Source of the DNA: Acidobacteriota bacterium
GTDB taxonomy: Bacteria; Acidobacteriota; Vicinamibacteria; Vicinamibacterales; UBA2999
Reading direction: 5' to 3'
DNA: 64,000 bases
Assembly: GCA_030650395.1 (NCBI GenBank)
Contig: JAUSDY010000121.1
Span: 1 to 64,000 of the forward strand
Part shown: positions 1 to 8,547 of the stretch, in pieces
How the letters are laid out: each line of letters begins with the position of its first letter
Position numbering within the stretch: position 1 is the stretch's first letter
Made by a program: the position numbers and the translations under genes
Notes under the pieces: model-generated
Databases searched by the model: none
Told to the model about the DNA's origin: nothing
Seen by the model: the letters and a program-made list of their open reading frames with translations, nothing else

Positions 1-140
1 CCGCCGTTCACGATCACCGGAATCCGTGTTCACCATGGCCAGAATCGGTGTTCACGATGGCCGGAATCGCTGTTCAGCATCAGCGGAATGGGTGTTCACG
101 TTGAAACGGAATGAGTGTTCACGATGGACCGGAATACGCA
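1..140. mobile_element. Terminus of an IS21-like insertion sequence (rest off window)
   Basis: Six degenerate tandem units of about 22-23 bp lie here, each built around TGTTCACgatggccGGAAT with variations. The last unit ends in GGAATACGCA at 140. Multiple subterminal repeats reading TGCG-ATTCCGG inward are typical of the ends of IS21-family (istA/istB) elements. The tip would be at 140 and the element would extend left beyond base 1. No transposase gene is visible, so the family assignment rests on the repeat pattern alone. Confidence 0.6.
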
Positions 141-159
141 CCATTCCGTGATCCTTGTA

Positions 160-266
160 GTGCGTACGGTGCGTACCGTTCCAAGGGTGCCAACGGGCAC
201 GAGGCACGAGGCACCCGGCACCAGCGCACCGTACGCACCCTGGGAACCGTACGCACTGTACGCACC
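160..266. repeat. Nonamer repeat array with inverted copies (GTGCGTACG family)
   Basis: Tandem 9-nt units GTGCGTACG, GTGCGTACC and variants start at 160. Inverted units GTACGCACC and GTACGCACT run to about 266, so the array can fold into a long hairpin. The same 9-nt unit recurs at 31768-31803 between rpsN and rpsH. The array separates the IS end from the truncated permease remnant. Its function is unknown. Confidence 0.7.
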
Positions 267-385
267 TTATGTAGTTTGGGTCGCGGTCCTGAGCGCCCGC
301 TCCTGCGCCGCGGTGCGCAGCATGCTGACGGCGGTGTAGATAAACACCACCACCGCGTGCTGGTAGTGTTTCTCAGCTACGGGAT
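267..385 (-). pseudogene. C-terminal remnant of a second TauE/SafE permease
   Basis: Read on the minus strand, about 35 codons ending at TAA (267-269) translate to ...VVVFIYTAVSMLRTAAQERALRTA. This closely matches the last residues of the intact permease at 2724-3662 (VVVVIYTAIGILRTASKERAMK). Upstream of about 385 the similarity stops, and the remnant overlaps the 3' end of the WG-repeat gene in another frame. It is a fragment left by duplication or rearrangement and is not expressed as a protein. The junction lies near the WG gene stop codon. Confidence 0.6.
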
Positions 386-1966
386 TGTGATGTTCGCCCC
401 GGAGTCTGAAACCGCCCTGAAGATAGTAATGCAGGCGCCCGACGAATCAGCCACTAGCCAGGGATGAGTGGAGTATGTCTCGCCCTGTGAGCGCGTTTGG
501 CCGGGAGGGACGTCGAACCAGCGTTTTCGCTGGCCGTCGAAGTCCAGCCAATAGACCGTGATTGAGTCCGTTCTCTGATTGACGATACTGAAAGCAGTTT
601 TCCGTTCAGATCCGATTGATCTGGCACTTCCTTCGGTACTACAGGACAAATCACGATTGGCCGATTGGCCACGCGTCTGTGTAACTTGTGCCGCAGCCTG
701 CGCGTCGAGTTCGACTTGACGGGCTTCGGTCGCAATACGCTCCCTCTCTTGTTTGATCGTGGTCCCTGGAAATGGATCGACCACGAAGGTTCCGGATGCC
801 GTTATGTACGCTTCTTTGCCAACCACGTCAACGAGCGCTAACCCGTTGTGGAACCAGCCGGCAGAGTCGAACTGCGGGCTGATCACCATCTTGGCCGTTG
901 AGTCGATGAAGCCCCAGCCATCTTCAGTCTTTACGGCTGCGAGCCCTTGCCTGAAAGAGCCAACGGACTGGAACTTCCCCAATTCGACTACCACTCGCCC
1001 TTCCAAGTCGATTAGGCCAATTCCAGTGCCTTCGTTTTTGACGACCGCATGACCCTCATTGAACATCAAGCCAGCCTGGTACTGAGGGTTGATGACGAAT
1101 CGACCCTGCTTGTTGATGTAGCCTGTGCGTCCGCCGACGACAACCGGCGCCAGGCCGTCCGCGAACCCACTTGCGCTCTCGAATTGCGGGTTGATGACCC
1201 ATTCTCCAGCGACGTCGATGTACCCCCACTTGCCGCCTGTAGCCACTGGCGCAAGCCCCTCGCTGAATCCGGATGCCGATTCGAATTTTCCGGCCATCAC
1301 CACTTTCCCGGACTTATTCAAGAAGGCAATACTCCCCTCCGAGGTCTTGACCGGTGCCAGGTTTCCGGTGAAGGCCCCAACCCAGAGAAAATCCGGGCTG
1401 TGAATGTACTTGCCGTCCTCGTCAATGAAGCCGAATCGGTCATTCTCGGTCTCCGAGAACCATGCGCCGCAGCACAGCTTCACGGCCGCGCGGCCATTCC
1501 GAAACGGCTGGGCGGCGTCGAACTGTGGTGTGATCGCTATGGCGCCCGTGGGGTTAATGTAGCCCCATTTGGTCCCCACCCGGACGGCGGACAATCGTTC
1601 GGAAAACTCGTCAACCTCATCGAATTGCGGCGTGATCACTGTCGTGCCAGAGCGCTCCATGAAACCGTACTTGTCGCCGACCTTGATGGGGTATAAACCG
1701 CCGTTGTCTGATTCGTACCGGCCCGGCGGCTGATTCATCCACCAGTACCCTGCCGCTGTGATGGCGACAACCAGGGCGACAAGCGCCATTCGCGCGGGAA
1801 AGGAACGTCGCGGATGAGCGTTTCCGGCTCTGCTTAATACCGGCGTTGCGGCTGGCGCGCCGGGCGAATTGGGAATGGCGCTAGCGGTTTCGTCCCCAAG
1901 AGCGAACCCGCAGCTGCCGCAGAACTTGGCGCCTGCGACGTTTTCGAATCCGCATCTGCATTGCAT
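377..1966 (-). CDS. Membrane-anchored WG-repeat protein with N-terminal zinc knuckle and C-terminal VHL-beta-like domain
   Basis: 529 aa. Residues 3-20 form a zinc knuckle with Cys at 3, 5, 17 and 20 (CxC-x11-CxxC). A Pro/Ser/Ala linker and one membrane helix (about 59-76, ending GYWW) follow. About nine WG (KWG) repeats then run to about residue 400 (units like KWGYIN...ITPQFD), predicting a beta-propeller-like outer domain with a conserved LCCG insertion. A short Ala/Gln-rich helix leads to residues about 447-520, which resemble the VHL beta domain (WLDFDG, VPPGQT, THPWLV). The start is supported by AAGGA 9 nt upstream. Paralogues at 5769 and 8548 share the first part but lack the VHL-like end. 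The role is unknown; a surface-sensing or binding function is inference. Confidence 0.8.
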   Translation of the reverse strand: MQCRCGFENVAGAKFCGSCGFALGDETASAIPNSPGAPAATPVLSRAGNAHPRRSFPARMALVALVVAITAAGYWWMNQPPGRYESDNGGLYPIKVGDKYGFMERSGTTVITPQFDEVDEFSERLSAVRVGTKWGYINPTGAIAITPQFDAAQPFRNGRAAVKLCCGAWFSETENDRFGFIDEDGKYIHSPDFLWVGAFTGNLAPVKTSEGSIAFLNKSGKVVMAGKFESASGFSEGLAPVATGGKWGYIDVAGEWVINPQFESASGFADGLAPVVVGGRTGYINKQGRFVINPQYQAGLMFNEGHAVVKNEGTGIGLIDLEGRVVVELGKFQSVGSFRQGLAAVKTEDGWGFIDSTAKMVISPQFDSAGWFHNGLALVDVVGKEAYITASGTFVVDPFPGTTIKQERERIATEARQVELDAQAAAQVTQTRGQSANRDLSCSTEGSARSIGSERKTAFSIVNQRTDSITVYWLDFDGQRKRWFDVPPGQTRSQGETYSTHPWLVADSSGACITIFRAVSDSGANITIP

Positions 1967-2055
1967 AGGTCGTCATCCTTCTCACGAAGTCGCCTTGCCG
2001 CGCGCGCCAACGACATTCCTGGCCATCAATTCCAGCCGTTTAGCAGCCCCGATCA

Positions 2056-2637
2056 TCACTGCAAGAGAATCGCAGGTCGCTCCGTTCGGTCGAGAGTGAC
2101 CTGCCATTGGTAGGATCCGATAAGGCCGCCGAACCACGGAAGGGACGTGGCATTCTGCTCCACGACTGTGAGATCGGTAGTCACTTTTATTATTCCGTTG
2201 AGCTTTAGAGCCAGTGCCCGTAGTTGCTGCCTACCTTCGGCCGGAATCTCAGGTCCGAGGATGCGAATGAGTCCGCCTGGGTCGACGCGGAATTCCACCA
2301 AGTCGAGGAAGGCTTTCTTTCCAGAATGAATCGGGCCTGCCTCCCGGTACTGGACCCGAAATCGACCGCGACCGATGTAGTCGGCCTTTGCGAAGCCCGA
2401 TGTCCTGCGGAGGTCAGCTTCCCCCTTCTTCATCTCGGCTTCGTCCGCAGGTGATAGCGGCCCGCGCCCCTCAATCTGGGCGAGAGCCAAGCCAAACGCG
2501 ACGGTCCCATCGTAGGTGAACTGAAAGTTCTTATTTTGGTCGACATTGAGTGTCGCGGTGAATTCCTCGGGGGCCCAGCATGACGTTAAGCAAAAACAGC
2601 AGAGGACTACTGCAATGATCCTCGGGGTATCCCTCAT
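2056..2637 (-). CDS. Predicted lipoprotein of unknown function
   Basis: 193 aa from the ATG at 2637, chosen over an upstream in-frame start because GGAGGA lies 7 nt before it and it places a clean lipoprotein signal peptide at the N-terminus: hydrophobic core then LTSC with Cys20. The mature part is soluble (about 170 aa) with no domain that I recognise. It lies between the WG protein and the TauE-like permease on the same strand, with short gaps, and may share their transcript. An outer or inner membrane-anchored periplasmic location is expected from the lipobox. Confidence 0.75.
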   Translation of the reverse strand: MRDTPRIIAVVLCCFCLTSCWAPEEFTATLNVDQNKNFQFTYDGTVAFGLALAQIEGRGPLSPADEAEMKKGEADLRRTSGFAKADYIGRGRFRVQYREAGPIHSGKKAFLDLVEFRVDPGGLIRILGPEIPAEGRQQLRALALKLNGIIKVTTDLTVVEQNATSLPWFGGLIGSYQWQVTLDRTERPAILLQ

Positions 2638-2723
2638 CTGACTTCCTCCGCACAGAATGGTCGGGAAGGCCTCCATCGTCGCAACGGGGGAGGCTGTCTG
2701 CGCATCTCAGGACGCTATTGATA

Positions 2724-3662
2724 TCAACCGCGTTGCTCATTCAGGCTGCCGCCTTTCATGGCGCGTTCTTTCGAGGCGGTGCGCAATATTCCGATGGCCG
2801 TGTAAATCACCACGACGACGACACCCCAGCGGACGTAATTGATCGGCAGCTTCTCGACCAGAGGGGCCGCGATCAGTACCGCGACGGGTCCACCGATCAG
2901 CAGACCGATGGCGGCCCGCACGTCGTACTTCTCTTTGCGAATGAACTGAAGACTGCCCGTCGGCATCAGAAACGCGCAGGCGCCCATCATGATCGGAAAC
3001 GCCGCCTTGGGGTTCATGCCGATCATGCTGATCAGGATGAGGCACGGCGCGTAGTAGCCGATCCCGAGCATCATCAGCGCGCCGAGAATCGCCGAGATGA
3101 CGATCGCCACGCCCAGCAGCGCGCCGCTGACGCCAAGCGCAACACCCGGTTCCGTGGGCGGGGCGAGCCTGCCGAGATACGGCGCCATTTCCGGTATCGA
3201 TCGCAGCATCAACATTGCAGCGGCGAGCAGTGCTATCCCCATTCCGATCTGAATCTTGCGCCGGGGAAGCCCGGACACGACGCCGGCGCCGAGCCACGCG
3301 CCGACGACGGCCGCGCCGATGATCGAGATCAGCGTGACAAACTCGACCTCGACGATCGTGATGAAAATTATCGCCTGGATGATGGTCGGCAGGGTGTGGC
3401 CGACGTTGAGCGTGCCGGGAATCTTCTCATCGCGCACTACATTCCAGGCCCGGTACATGGCAGTGGTCGTGGCGTAGGAGCCGATTCCGAGGGTGTCGAA
3501 AAAATTCGTGACGAAGCCGATGGCGATCTGCAGAGGCGATGGGGTGAGCGGGGACTTGTCCTTGCGATCCGCCCGCTGCCGCATCAGGGTCGTAAACCAG
3601 AACGTAAAGTAGAACAGGCCGATGATGATCAGCCCGGCCAGCAGCAGCGTCTTGGGATCCAT
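2724..3662 (-). CDS. TauE/SafE-family membrane permease
   Basis: 312 aa, very hydrophobic, with about eight predicted helices in two halves. The N-terminal part contains a GIGSYATTTA segment like the glycine-rich motif of TauE/SafE (DUF81) transporters, and the second half repeats the fold (GALMMLGIGYYAP). Family members export sulfite, sulfoacetate or other small organosulfur anions, or are of unknown substrate. Nothing nearby identifies the substrate. A C-terminal fragment of a paralogue lies at 267-385, so the gene has been duplicated at least once here. Start ATG at 3662; no strong Shine-Dalgarno sequence. Confidence 0.8.
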   Translation of the reverse strand: MDPKTLLLAGLIIIGLFYFTFWFTTLMRQRADRKDKSPLTPSPLQIAIGFVTNFFDTLGIGSYATTTAMYRAWNVVRDEKIPGTLNVGHTLPTIIQAIIFITIVEVEFVTLISIIGAAVVGAWLGAGVVSGLPRRKIQIGMGIALLAAAMLMLRSIPEMAPYLGRLAPPTEPGVALGVSGALLGVAIVISAILGALMMLGIGYYAPCLILISMIGMNPKAAFPIMMGACAFLMPTGSLQFIRKEKYDVRAAIGLLIGGPVAVLIAAPLVEKLPINYVRWGVVVVVIYTAIGILRTASKERAMKGGSLNEQRG

Positions 3663-3819
3663 TGCCGGGAATTCTACTGTAGGGCGTCCTAATTACTATG
3701 GTCTAGGCCGAGACACACGATTTCACGAGTGCGTAACCACCGGCCTGACGTTCTCAGCGGCAGCTCGTCAGTAATTGTATTTCTTCGGGATCTGGTATAC
3801 CGTGCGCCCACGCGCGAAC

Positions 3820-3840
3820 GGCCCAGGTTCGGTCTGGGCC
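3820..3840 (+). promoter_or_regulatory. Hairpin in the 248-bp leader region before the Yip1-like gene
   Basis: GGCCCAG and CTGGGCC form a perfect 7-bp stem with a 7-nt loop, 70 bp upstream of the ATG at 3911. The rest of the 3663-3910 spacer between the divergent permease and zinc-ribbon genes shows only a weak promoter candidate (TATACC near 3796-3801). Function is not established. Confidence 0.3.
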
Positions 3841-3910
3841 GACGCTTGTACCTTCGCTTCAAGATCATCCAAGTCCAGGTTCGCGGCAAATTCAGCGCGG
3901 GGAGGGTTTT

Positions 3911-4630
3911 ATGTACTGCCAATCATGCGGGACTCAGGTCGCCGATGCGATGACGGTGTGTGGTGGCTGTGGATACGTGCCCCCGGTCGCGGGCTCGGCC
4001 GCCGCGAGAGATCTAGGTGACCAAGTCAAGACCTCGTCACGCGATGCGCTCGATGTGTTGAAGCAGCTGGCTACGAACCCTGTGGGTGGCCTATCCGCAG
4101 CGTACGCGGGCCTTGGCTCCGATCGCGCGTTGAGCGCGGGCATCGCCTTGTGCGTCGTATTCGCGCTGGCGTCGAGTGCTGGTCTGGTCATGGGCGCGAA
4201 TCAGTTGCAGCGGGTTGTCTCCGGATGGCTTGGCCAACTCAGCGGCTTGATCGATGGCCCGCAAGGGTTTACAGCCTTCATCAAGACCGCGTTTCAACTG
4301 CTCGTTGTCCCTGCGGCCATCGCAGCGTCCAGCCTTGCCCTACGCAAGATGGCCGGCGCTCGCCCTCCGATCTCCGCGGACATATTTACGGCGGGGGCCG
4401 CATTGGCGCCCTTGGGGGCCGCGACCCTGCTCGCGGGACTTATCGGAGTGGGGAACATCGAGATCGTCGTCCTCCTGTTCTTTTTCGCGCTCGCCTACCT
4501 AGTGCTGATGCTGTACGCGGGTTTCACGACGATCGGCGCCATGACCGAGCGTGCGGGGGCTCCAGCGGTTCCAGCGACAATTCTGCTCTCCGCCTGGTTG
4601 TGCAAGGTCGTGTTCGCGGCGTTGGTCTAA
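3911..4630 (+). CDS. Zinc-ribbon Yip1-like integral membrane protein
   Basis: 239 aa. Residues 3-21 are a small zinc ribbon (CxxC ... CGGCG) of the classic CxxC/CxxC type, unlike the CxC form of its neighbours. A hydrophilic linker is followed by about five membrane helices (roughly 71-95, 120-143, 155-178, 180-207 and 217-239), an arrangement seen in Yip1-domain proteins. GGGAGG precedes the ATG. It heads a run of co-directional genes to 10867 with short gaps, so co-transcription is likely. A truncated copy of its last 80 residues lies at 12243-12477. The biochemical role is unknown. Confidence 0.7.
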   Translation: MYCQSCGTQVADAMTVCGGCGYVPPVAGSAAARDLGDQVKTSSRDALDVLKQLATNPVGGLSAAYAGLGSDRALSAGIALCVVFALASSAGLVMGANQLQRVVSGWLGQLSGLIDGPQGFTAFIKTAFQLLVVPAAIAASSLALRKMAGARPPISADIFTAGAALAPLGAATLLAGLIGVGNIEIVVLLFFFALAYLVLMLYAGFTTIGAMTERAGAPAVPATILLSAWLCKVVFAALV

Positions 4631-4666
4631 CTGACCTTCGGCCTGGCGACTGAGAGGCGGCGACCC

Positions 4667-5695
4667 ATGCACTGCACGTGCGGATTCAAGAATAATCCTG
4701 GTGCGAAGTTCTGCGGCCAATGCGGGCTTCCGCTTGCCGGGGCTGTCGCTGCCGCGCCCATCATCGCGCCAACGCCCGCAACATCCTCTCGGCGCGCGAG
4801 TCTGCGTTTGGTCATTGCATTACTGGCTCTAGGAGCTGTCGGTGCCGGTGCCTGGGGCGTGTATTGGTACGTCACCAGGCCTGACCCCGCTCATGACGGT
4901 AAGGTGGCAGCCGAGGCATTTTGCGGTTGTGCGAACGCTGACAGCGCGAAACAGGCTGCGGCGCACTCGGAGTATCTCTCCGGCTTCGATGGCCGGAAGT
5001 TCACCCGCAGAGACACGGCAACGGAGGCGCTGACGGCTATTCTCGCCCCGGCCACTCTCGAAGCCGATCAATGTCGTTTGCAAGCGAACGCTAGGCACGA
5101 AGAATTCCGCAAGCGGTATATCAACAATCGCGAGGCATCCGACACGTTCGAGAATTCCGTGGCCGCTCATCGCAGCACTTGCGTGGATGTGCGGCGCGAC
5201 GAGCTCGCACAACTGCAGGCTCAAGTGGCTGCGAAGTACCGGGCCATTCCCGATCTCGCCGCCGATGTCCTGACGGCCCTTGCCGGCGCTTCACAGGGAA
5301 GGTATCGGCTGGCGACCGACCAGGATCGCAAGTGGGACCAGTATTCCTTTGACAACTTCGTCAAGCCGAATCGCGCGAAGGTCGAACACTATCCATTTAT
5401 TGCGAGGGGCGACTTCGACGGCGACAACCTTCCCGACCTCGCCGCGGAGGTGCTCAGCCTTGATGACACCCGCACGCGAATGGCGCTGGTATGGGGCAAT
5501 GGCACGGTGTCGTTCTACGACGGCCAAATGTGCTCGGCCATCGCCTCTGTCCCTCCACAGGAGTGGAAGAGTCATTGGGAGAGCGCGCCGCTGACGTTGA
5601 CGACCGACGCGATCTTGGTCGCTTGCTTCGAGAGTAGCGCCTGGTTGCTGTATTGGGATGGACAATCGTTTCGGCAGTATCGAATCAGCGATTGA
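4667..5695 (+). CDS. Zinc-knuckle, single-helix membrane protein with FG-GAP-like segment
   Basis: 342 aa. The N-terminus has the same CxC-x11-CxxC knuckle (Cys 3, 5, 17, 20) as the WG-repeat paralogues, then an Ala/Pro linker and a membrane helix around residues 47-66. The outer region is about 270 aa and Cys-rich. Near residue 246 it contains GDFDGDNLPDL, a calcium-binding-like loop as in FG-GAP/VCBS repeats, but only one copy is visible. It shares the anchor module with its neighbours but not the propeller. Function not recognised. Confidence 0.65.
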   Translation: MHCTCGFKNNPGAKFCGQCGLPLAGAVAAAPIIAPTPATSSRRASLRLVIALLALGAVGAGAWGVYWYVTRPDPAHDGKVAAEAFCGCANADSAKQAAAHSEYLSGFDGRKFTRRDTATEALTAILAPATLEADQCRLQANARHEEFRKRYINNREASDTFENSVAAHRSTCVDVRRDELAQLQAQVAAKYRAIPDLAADVLTALAGASQGRYRLATDQDRKWDQYSFDNFVKPNRAKVEHYPFIARGDFDGDNLPDLAAEVLSLDDTRTRMALVWGNGTVSFYDGQMCSAIASVPPQEWKSHWESAPLTLTTDAILVACFESSAWLLYWDGQSFRQYRISD

Positions 5696-5768
5696 ACCCA
5701 ACCCAGATCGTCTTTCAGTCGATTTTTACGCTCGTGAGGGCGACGTCAGACAGTGAGAGGAGTGGCTG

Positions 5769-7385
5769 ATGCAGTGCAAATGTGGATTCTCCAACAGTGC
5801 CGGCGCCAAGTTTTGTGGTAGCTGTGGGTTACCTCTTGCACAGCCAGCGCCCAGCGATAACCCCGTTCTGAGTGCGGATGCGCCCGCCCTGCCGGTTCCG
5901 CCCCCTGCGGTCAGGCCGCCGCGACGGCCGCTGTCTCCCGCGCGAATTGCTACTCTCGTCGCAGCTGCGGCGATTGTCGCAGCTGGATATTGGTGGTTTA
6001 ACCGGCCGCCAGGACAATACACGCCCGACAACAGCGGCTTGTTCGCTATCAAGGTCGATGACAAGTACGGTTTCATGAACAAGTCCGGCAACACTGTGAT
6101 TGCTCCTCAGTTCGACGAAGTCGGTGGGTTCGCCGAGGGGCTCTCGGCTGTGCGCGTGGGAACCAAATGGGGCTACGTCAACACCAAGGGTGCGATCATG
6201 ATCACGCCTCAATTTGATGCTGCTCGGCCATTTCGGTACGGGCGTGCTGCGGTGAAGCTGTGCTGCGGAAGCTGGTTCTCAAGCACTACAAACGACCGAT
6301 TCGGCTTCATCGACGAAGATGGCAAGTACATCCACAGCCCAGACTTTCTCTGGGTAGGCTATCTGGGATTTGGCGGCGACCTGGCGCCGGTTAAGACCGC
6401 CGAGGGAGCAATAGCATTTGTGAACCGTGCTGGAGAGGTAATGCTTTCAGGCAAGTTCAGTTCAGTGACTGATGGCGGATTCAGCGAAGGGGTCGCTCCT
6501 GTGGAATCCACGGGCAAATGGGGTTACGTCGACACTGCCGGCGAGTGGATCATCAACCCCCAGTTTGAAGGCGCTCAGGGCTTCTCGGGGGGCCTTGCGC
6601 CAGTGGTAGTCGGTGGGAAGACGGGTTATATCAATACGGCGGGTCGCTTCATTATCAATCCACAGTACTCTTGGGGCGGTGAATTTGTGGATGGTAGCGC
6701 CATCATCACACAGCCGGCCGGAATGGGATTGATCGATCGGGAAGGGCGCGCCGTCGTCGAAGTCGGCAAGTTCGAGGTTGTGGGCACTTTCCAGGATGGG
6801 CTGGCGCGCGTCAAGGCTGGAGATGGATGGGGCTTCATTGATTCGAGCGGAGCATTGGCGATCGGCGCTGAGTTCGACTCTGCCGACGAGTTTCAAAATG
6901 GCTTGGCGCGCGTCACGGCCCTTGGCAAGGAGGGCTACATCACGACCGCCGGTATCTTCGTCGTGAATCCGTTCCCGGGCGCCACCGTCAAGCAGGAAAA
7001 GGCGCGCCTGGCGGAGGAAGCGCGACAAGCTCAAGCCGATGCCGATGCGGCACGAGCCGCAACGGAAGCACGCGCCGTTGAAGAACGCACCCGCTTGATT
7101 GCCGAGGCGCCGCAGCAGGTCTTGGGCCAGTGGAGATGGTCGGATCAATCGACCACGCAGTATTTGCCGAATGGAACAGTTCAAGGCCTCTCTAGGGATG
7201 GAGGCACGTTTACAAATAGCTGGGTCATCAACGGGGAGGTCCTGACCGTGGTCCCGATCGATGTGAACGGTCGACCGGCTAATCGTGAGGAAATATCCTT
7301 TAGAATCGTGGAGCTCAATCAATCAAAGTTCACTGTGACTAACATTCGTACTAAGGAGGACTCTTCAGCTACGCGCGTTCCGTAG
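5769..7385 (+). CDS. Membrane-anchored WG-repeat protein with zinc knuckle and lipocalin-like C-terminus
   Basis: 538 aa. It has the knuckle (Cys 3, 5, 17, 20), a Pro-rich linker, a membrane helix ending GYWWFN, then about nine WG repeats (KYGFMN, KWGYVN, KTGYIN and similar, each followed by a PQF-type segment). An Ala/Glu/Arg-rich helix at about residues 405-440 joins the propeller to a C-terminal segment of about 90 aa beginning LGQWRWSD, which resembles a small beta-barrel of lipocalin type. It is a close paralogue of the 377-1966 protein up to the helix; the C-terminal domain is different. GAGAGGAG precedes the start. The ligand is unknown. Confidence 0.8.
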   Translation: MQCKCGFSNSAGAKFCGSCGLPLAQPAPSDNPVLSADAPALPVPPPAVRPPRRPLSPARIATLVAAAAIVAAGYWWFNRPPGQYTPDNSGLFAIKVDDKYGFMNKSGNTVIAPQFDEVGGFAEGLSAVRVGTKWGYVNTKGAIMITPQFDAARPFRYGRAAVKLCCGSWFSSTTNDRFGFIDEDGKYIHSPDFLWVGYLGFGGDLAPVKTAEGAIAFVNRAGEVMLSGKFSSVTDGGFSEGVAPVESTGKWGYVDTAGEWIINPQFEGAQGFSGGLAPVVVGGKTGYINTAGRFIINPQYSWGGEFVDGSAIITQPAGMGLIDREGRAVVEVGKFEVVGTFQDGLARVKAGDGWGFIDSSGALAIGAEFDSADEFQNGLARVTALGKEGYITTAGIFVVNPFPGATVKQEKARLAEEARQAQADADAARAATEARAVEERTRLIAEAPQQVLGQWRWSDQSTTQYLPNGTVQGLSRDGGTFTNSWVINGEVLTVVPIDVNGRPANREEISFRIVELNQSKFTVTNIRTKEDSSATRVP

Positions 7386-7442
7386 AGCGGCGCAGAAAGT
7401 GCGAAATGGTTGCGACAGTCTGATTCTGTGAAGGCTTGGACA

Positions 7443-8513
7443 ATGAGTTCATTCGTAACGCAGTCTCTTCGGAACCGTGCTCTAGTGACCTTTCTCCTCG
7501 CGGTCGCTAGCCTGCGGGTGGCCGGCGCTGACCGGCTGATTACCGGGCAAGTTCAAGGTTCGGCGAAGCCCCCGGCGCGGGCAGTTCCTCGGCTGGATTC
7601 GATCGACGAACAGATCAGTCGGAGTCGGGCGCGCATTCAGGAGCTATTCTCCGGCTCGCACTCGGCGCGTTGCGCATCAGAGCCCCCACGAGGGGAGTTC
7701 GAGAAAACCTCTGCCTACGATGTGCGGGTCGAACGCTGGAAACAGGATTGCCTCGAACGCAAGAAGCGCGCAGAGCGGGAACAACAGTCGGAGGTTCTTA
7801 GTCTGCCGCTGCTCGGAGCGGCTGTGCAATACGACCCGGACGCTGAGGAGTTTGTGATGGAGCTAACCCAAGCGGACGGAGGCGTTTACGTTTCTGCGCC
7901 CGCAAAAACGCGCGTCACTGTGTCGCCAGAGCCGGCAGATTGGGTTGTGTGTCGCGCCCGCGTGCCGATTGCAGATGCCCCAGGCATTAAGAGCAGCCTG
8001 CGGCTGCTTTTGAGATTCCGATTCGCTTCGCCATTGCCTCAGCTAGTGGGCGATTCGTGGTCTGCGCAAGAGTTGGTGGTTCTCGGGGTCCAACAGCGGG
8101 GCGGCGCCGATAGCGAAGTTGTCATCGAGGCGCCGTTGTCGACATGCACCAAAAATCGGTCAGAAATGGTTGCACCGGCTGAACAGAAGGCTCGTCAAGA
8201 GAGTGCGGGAAACGCCGGAAATGTGTCAGAAGTATGCCGTGGCGTTAAAGTGACACCACCAAGAAAAATTAAGGACGTTCGGCCGGAATACCCTCAGACC
8301 GCACAGTCAGCACGCATTCAAGGCACTGTGTCTGTCGAGGCCACGGTTGATACATCCGGGAACGTCACTCATGCGAGAGTGGTGCGCTCGATTCCACTAC
8401 TCGACCAGGCGGCCCTGGACGCCGTCAGGCAGTGGTTGTTTACTCCCACATACTGCGGCAGTGTTGCTGTGCCGGTCACAATGACGGTGACCGTAGGCTT
8501 CTCGCTCCAATAG
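7443..8513 (+). CDS. Secreted protein with TonB C-terminal domain
   Basis: 356 aa from the ATG at 7443, preferred to a TTG at 7410 because GAAGG lies 9 nt upstream and the ATG gives a normal signal peptide (LVTFLLAVASLRVAGA). The middle is charged and of unknown fold. The last 85 residues match the TonB_C fold: PEYPQTAQSARIQGTVSVEA, then TSGNVTHARVV and WLFTPTYCG. Stand-alone TonB_C proteins are common in Acidobacteriota and act in envelope energy coupling or periplasmic binding. No ExbB/ExbD genes are nearby. It sits between two zinc-knuckle genes in the same orientation. Confidence 0.75.
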   Translation: MSSFVTQSLRNRALVTFLLAVASLRVAGADRLITGQVQGSAKPPARAVPRLDSIDEQISRSRARIQELFSGSHSARCASEPPRGEFEKTSAYDVRVERWKQDCLERKKRAEREQQSEVLSLPLLGAAVQYDPDAEEFVMELTQADGGVYVSAPAKTRVTVSPEPADWVVCRARVPIADAPGIKSSLRLLLRFRFASPLPQLVGDSWSAQELVVLGVQQRGGADSEVVIEAPLSTCTKNRSEMVAPAEQKARQESAGNAGNVSEVCRGVKVTPPRKIKDVRPEYPQTAQSARIQGTVSVEATVDTSGNVTHARVVRSIPLLDQAALDAVRQWLFTPTYCGSVAVPVTMTVTVGFSLQ

Positions 8514-8547
8514 CCGTCAGATCCGGCTCATCTGGGAATCAAACCCC

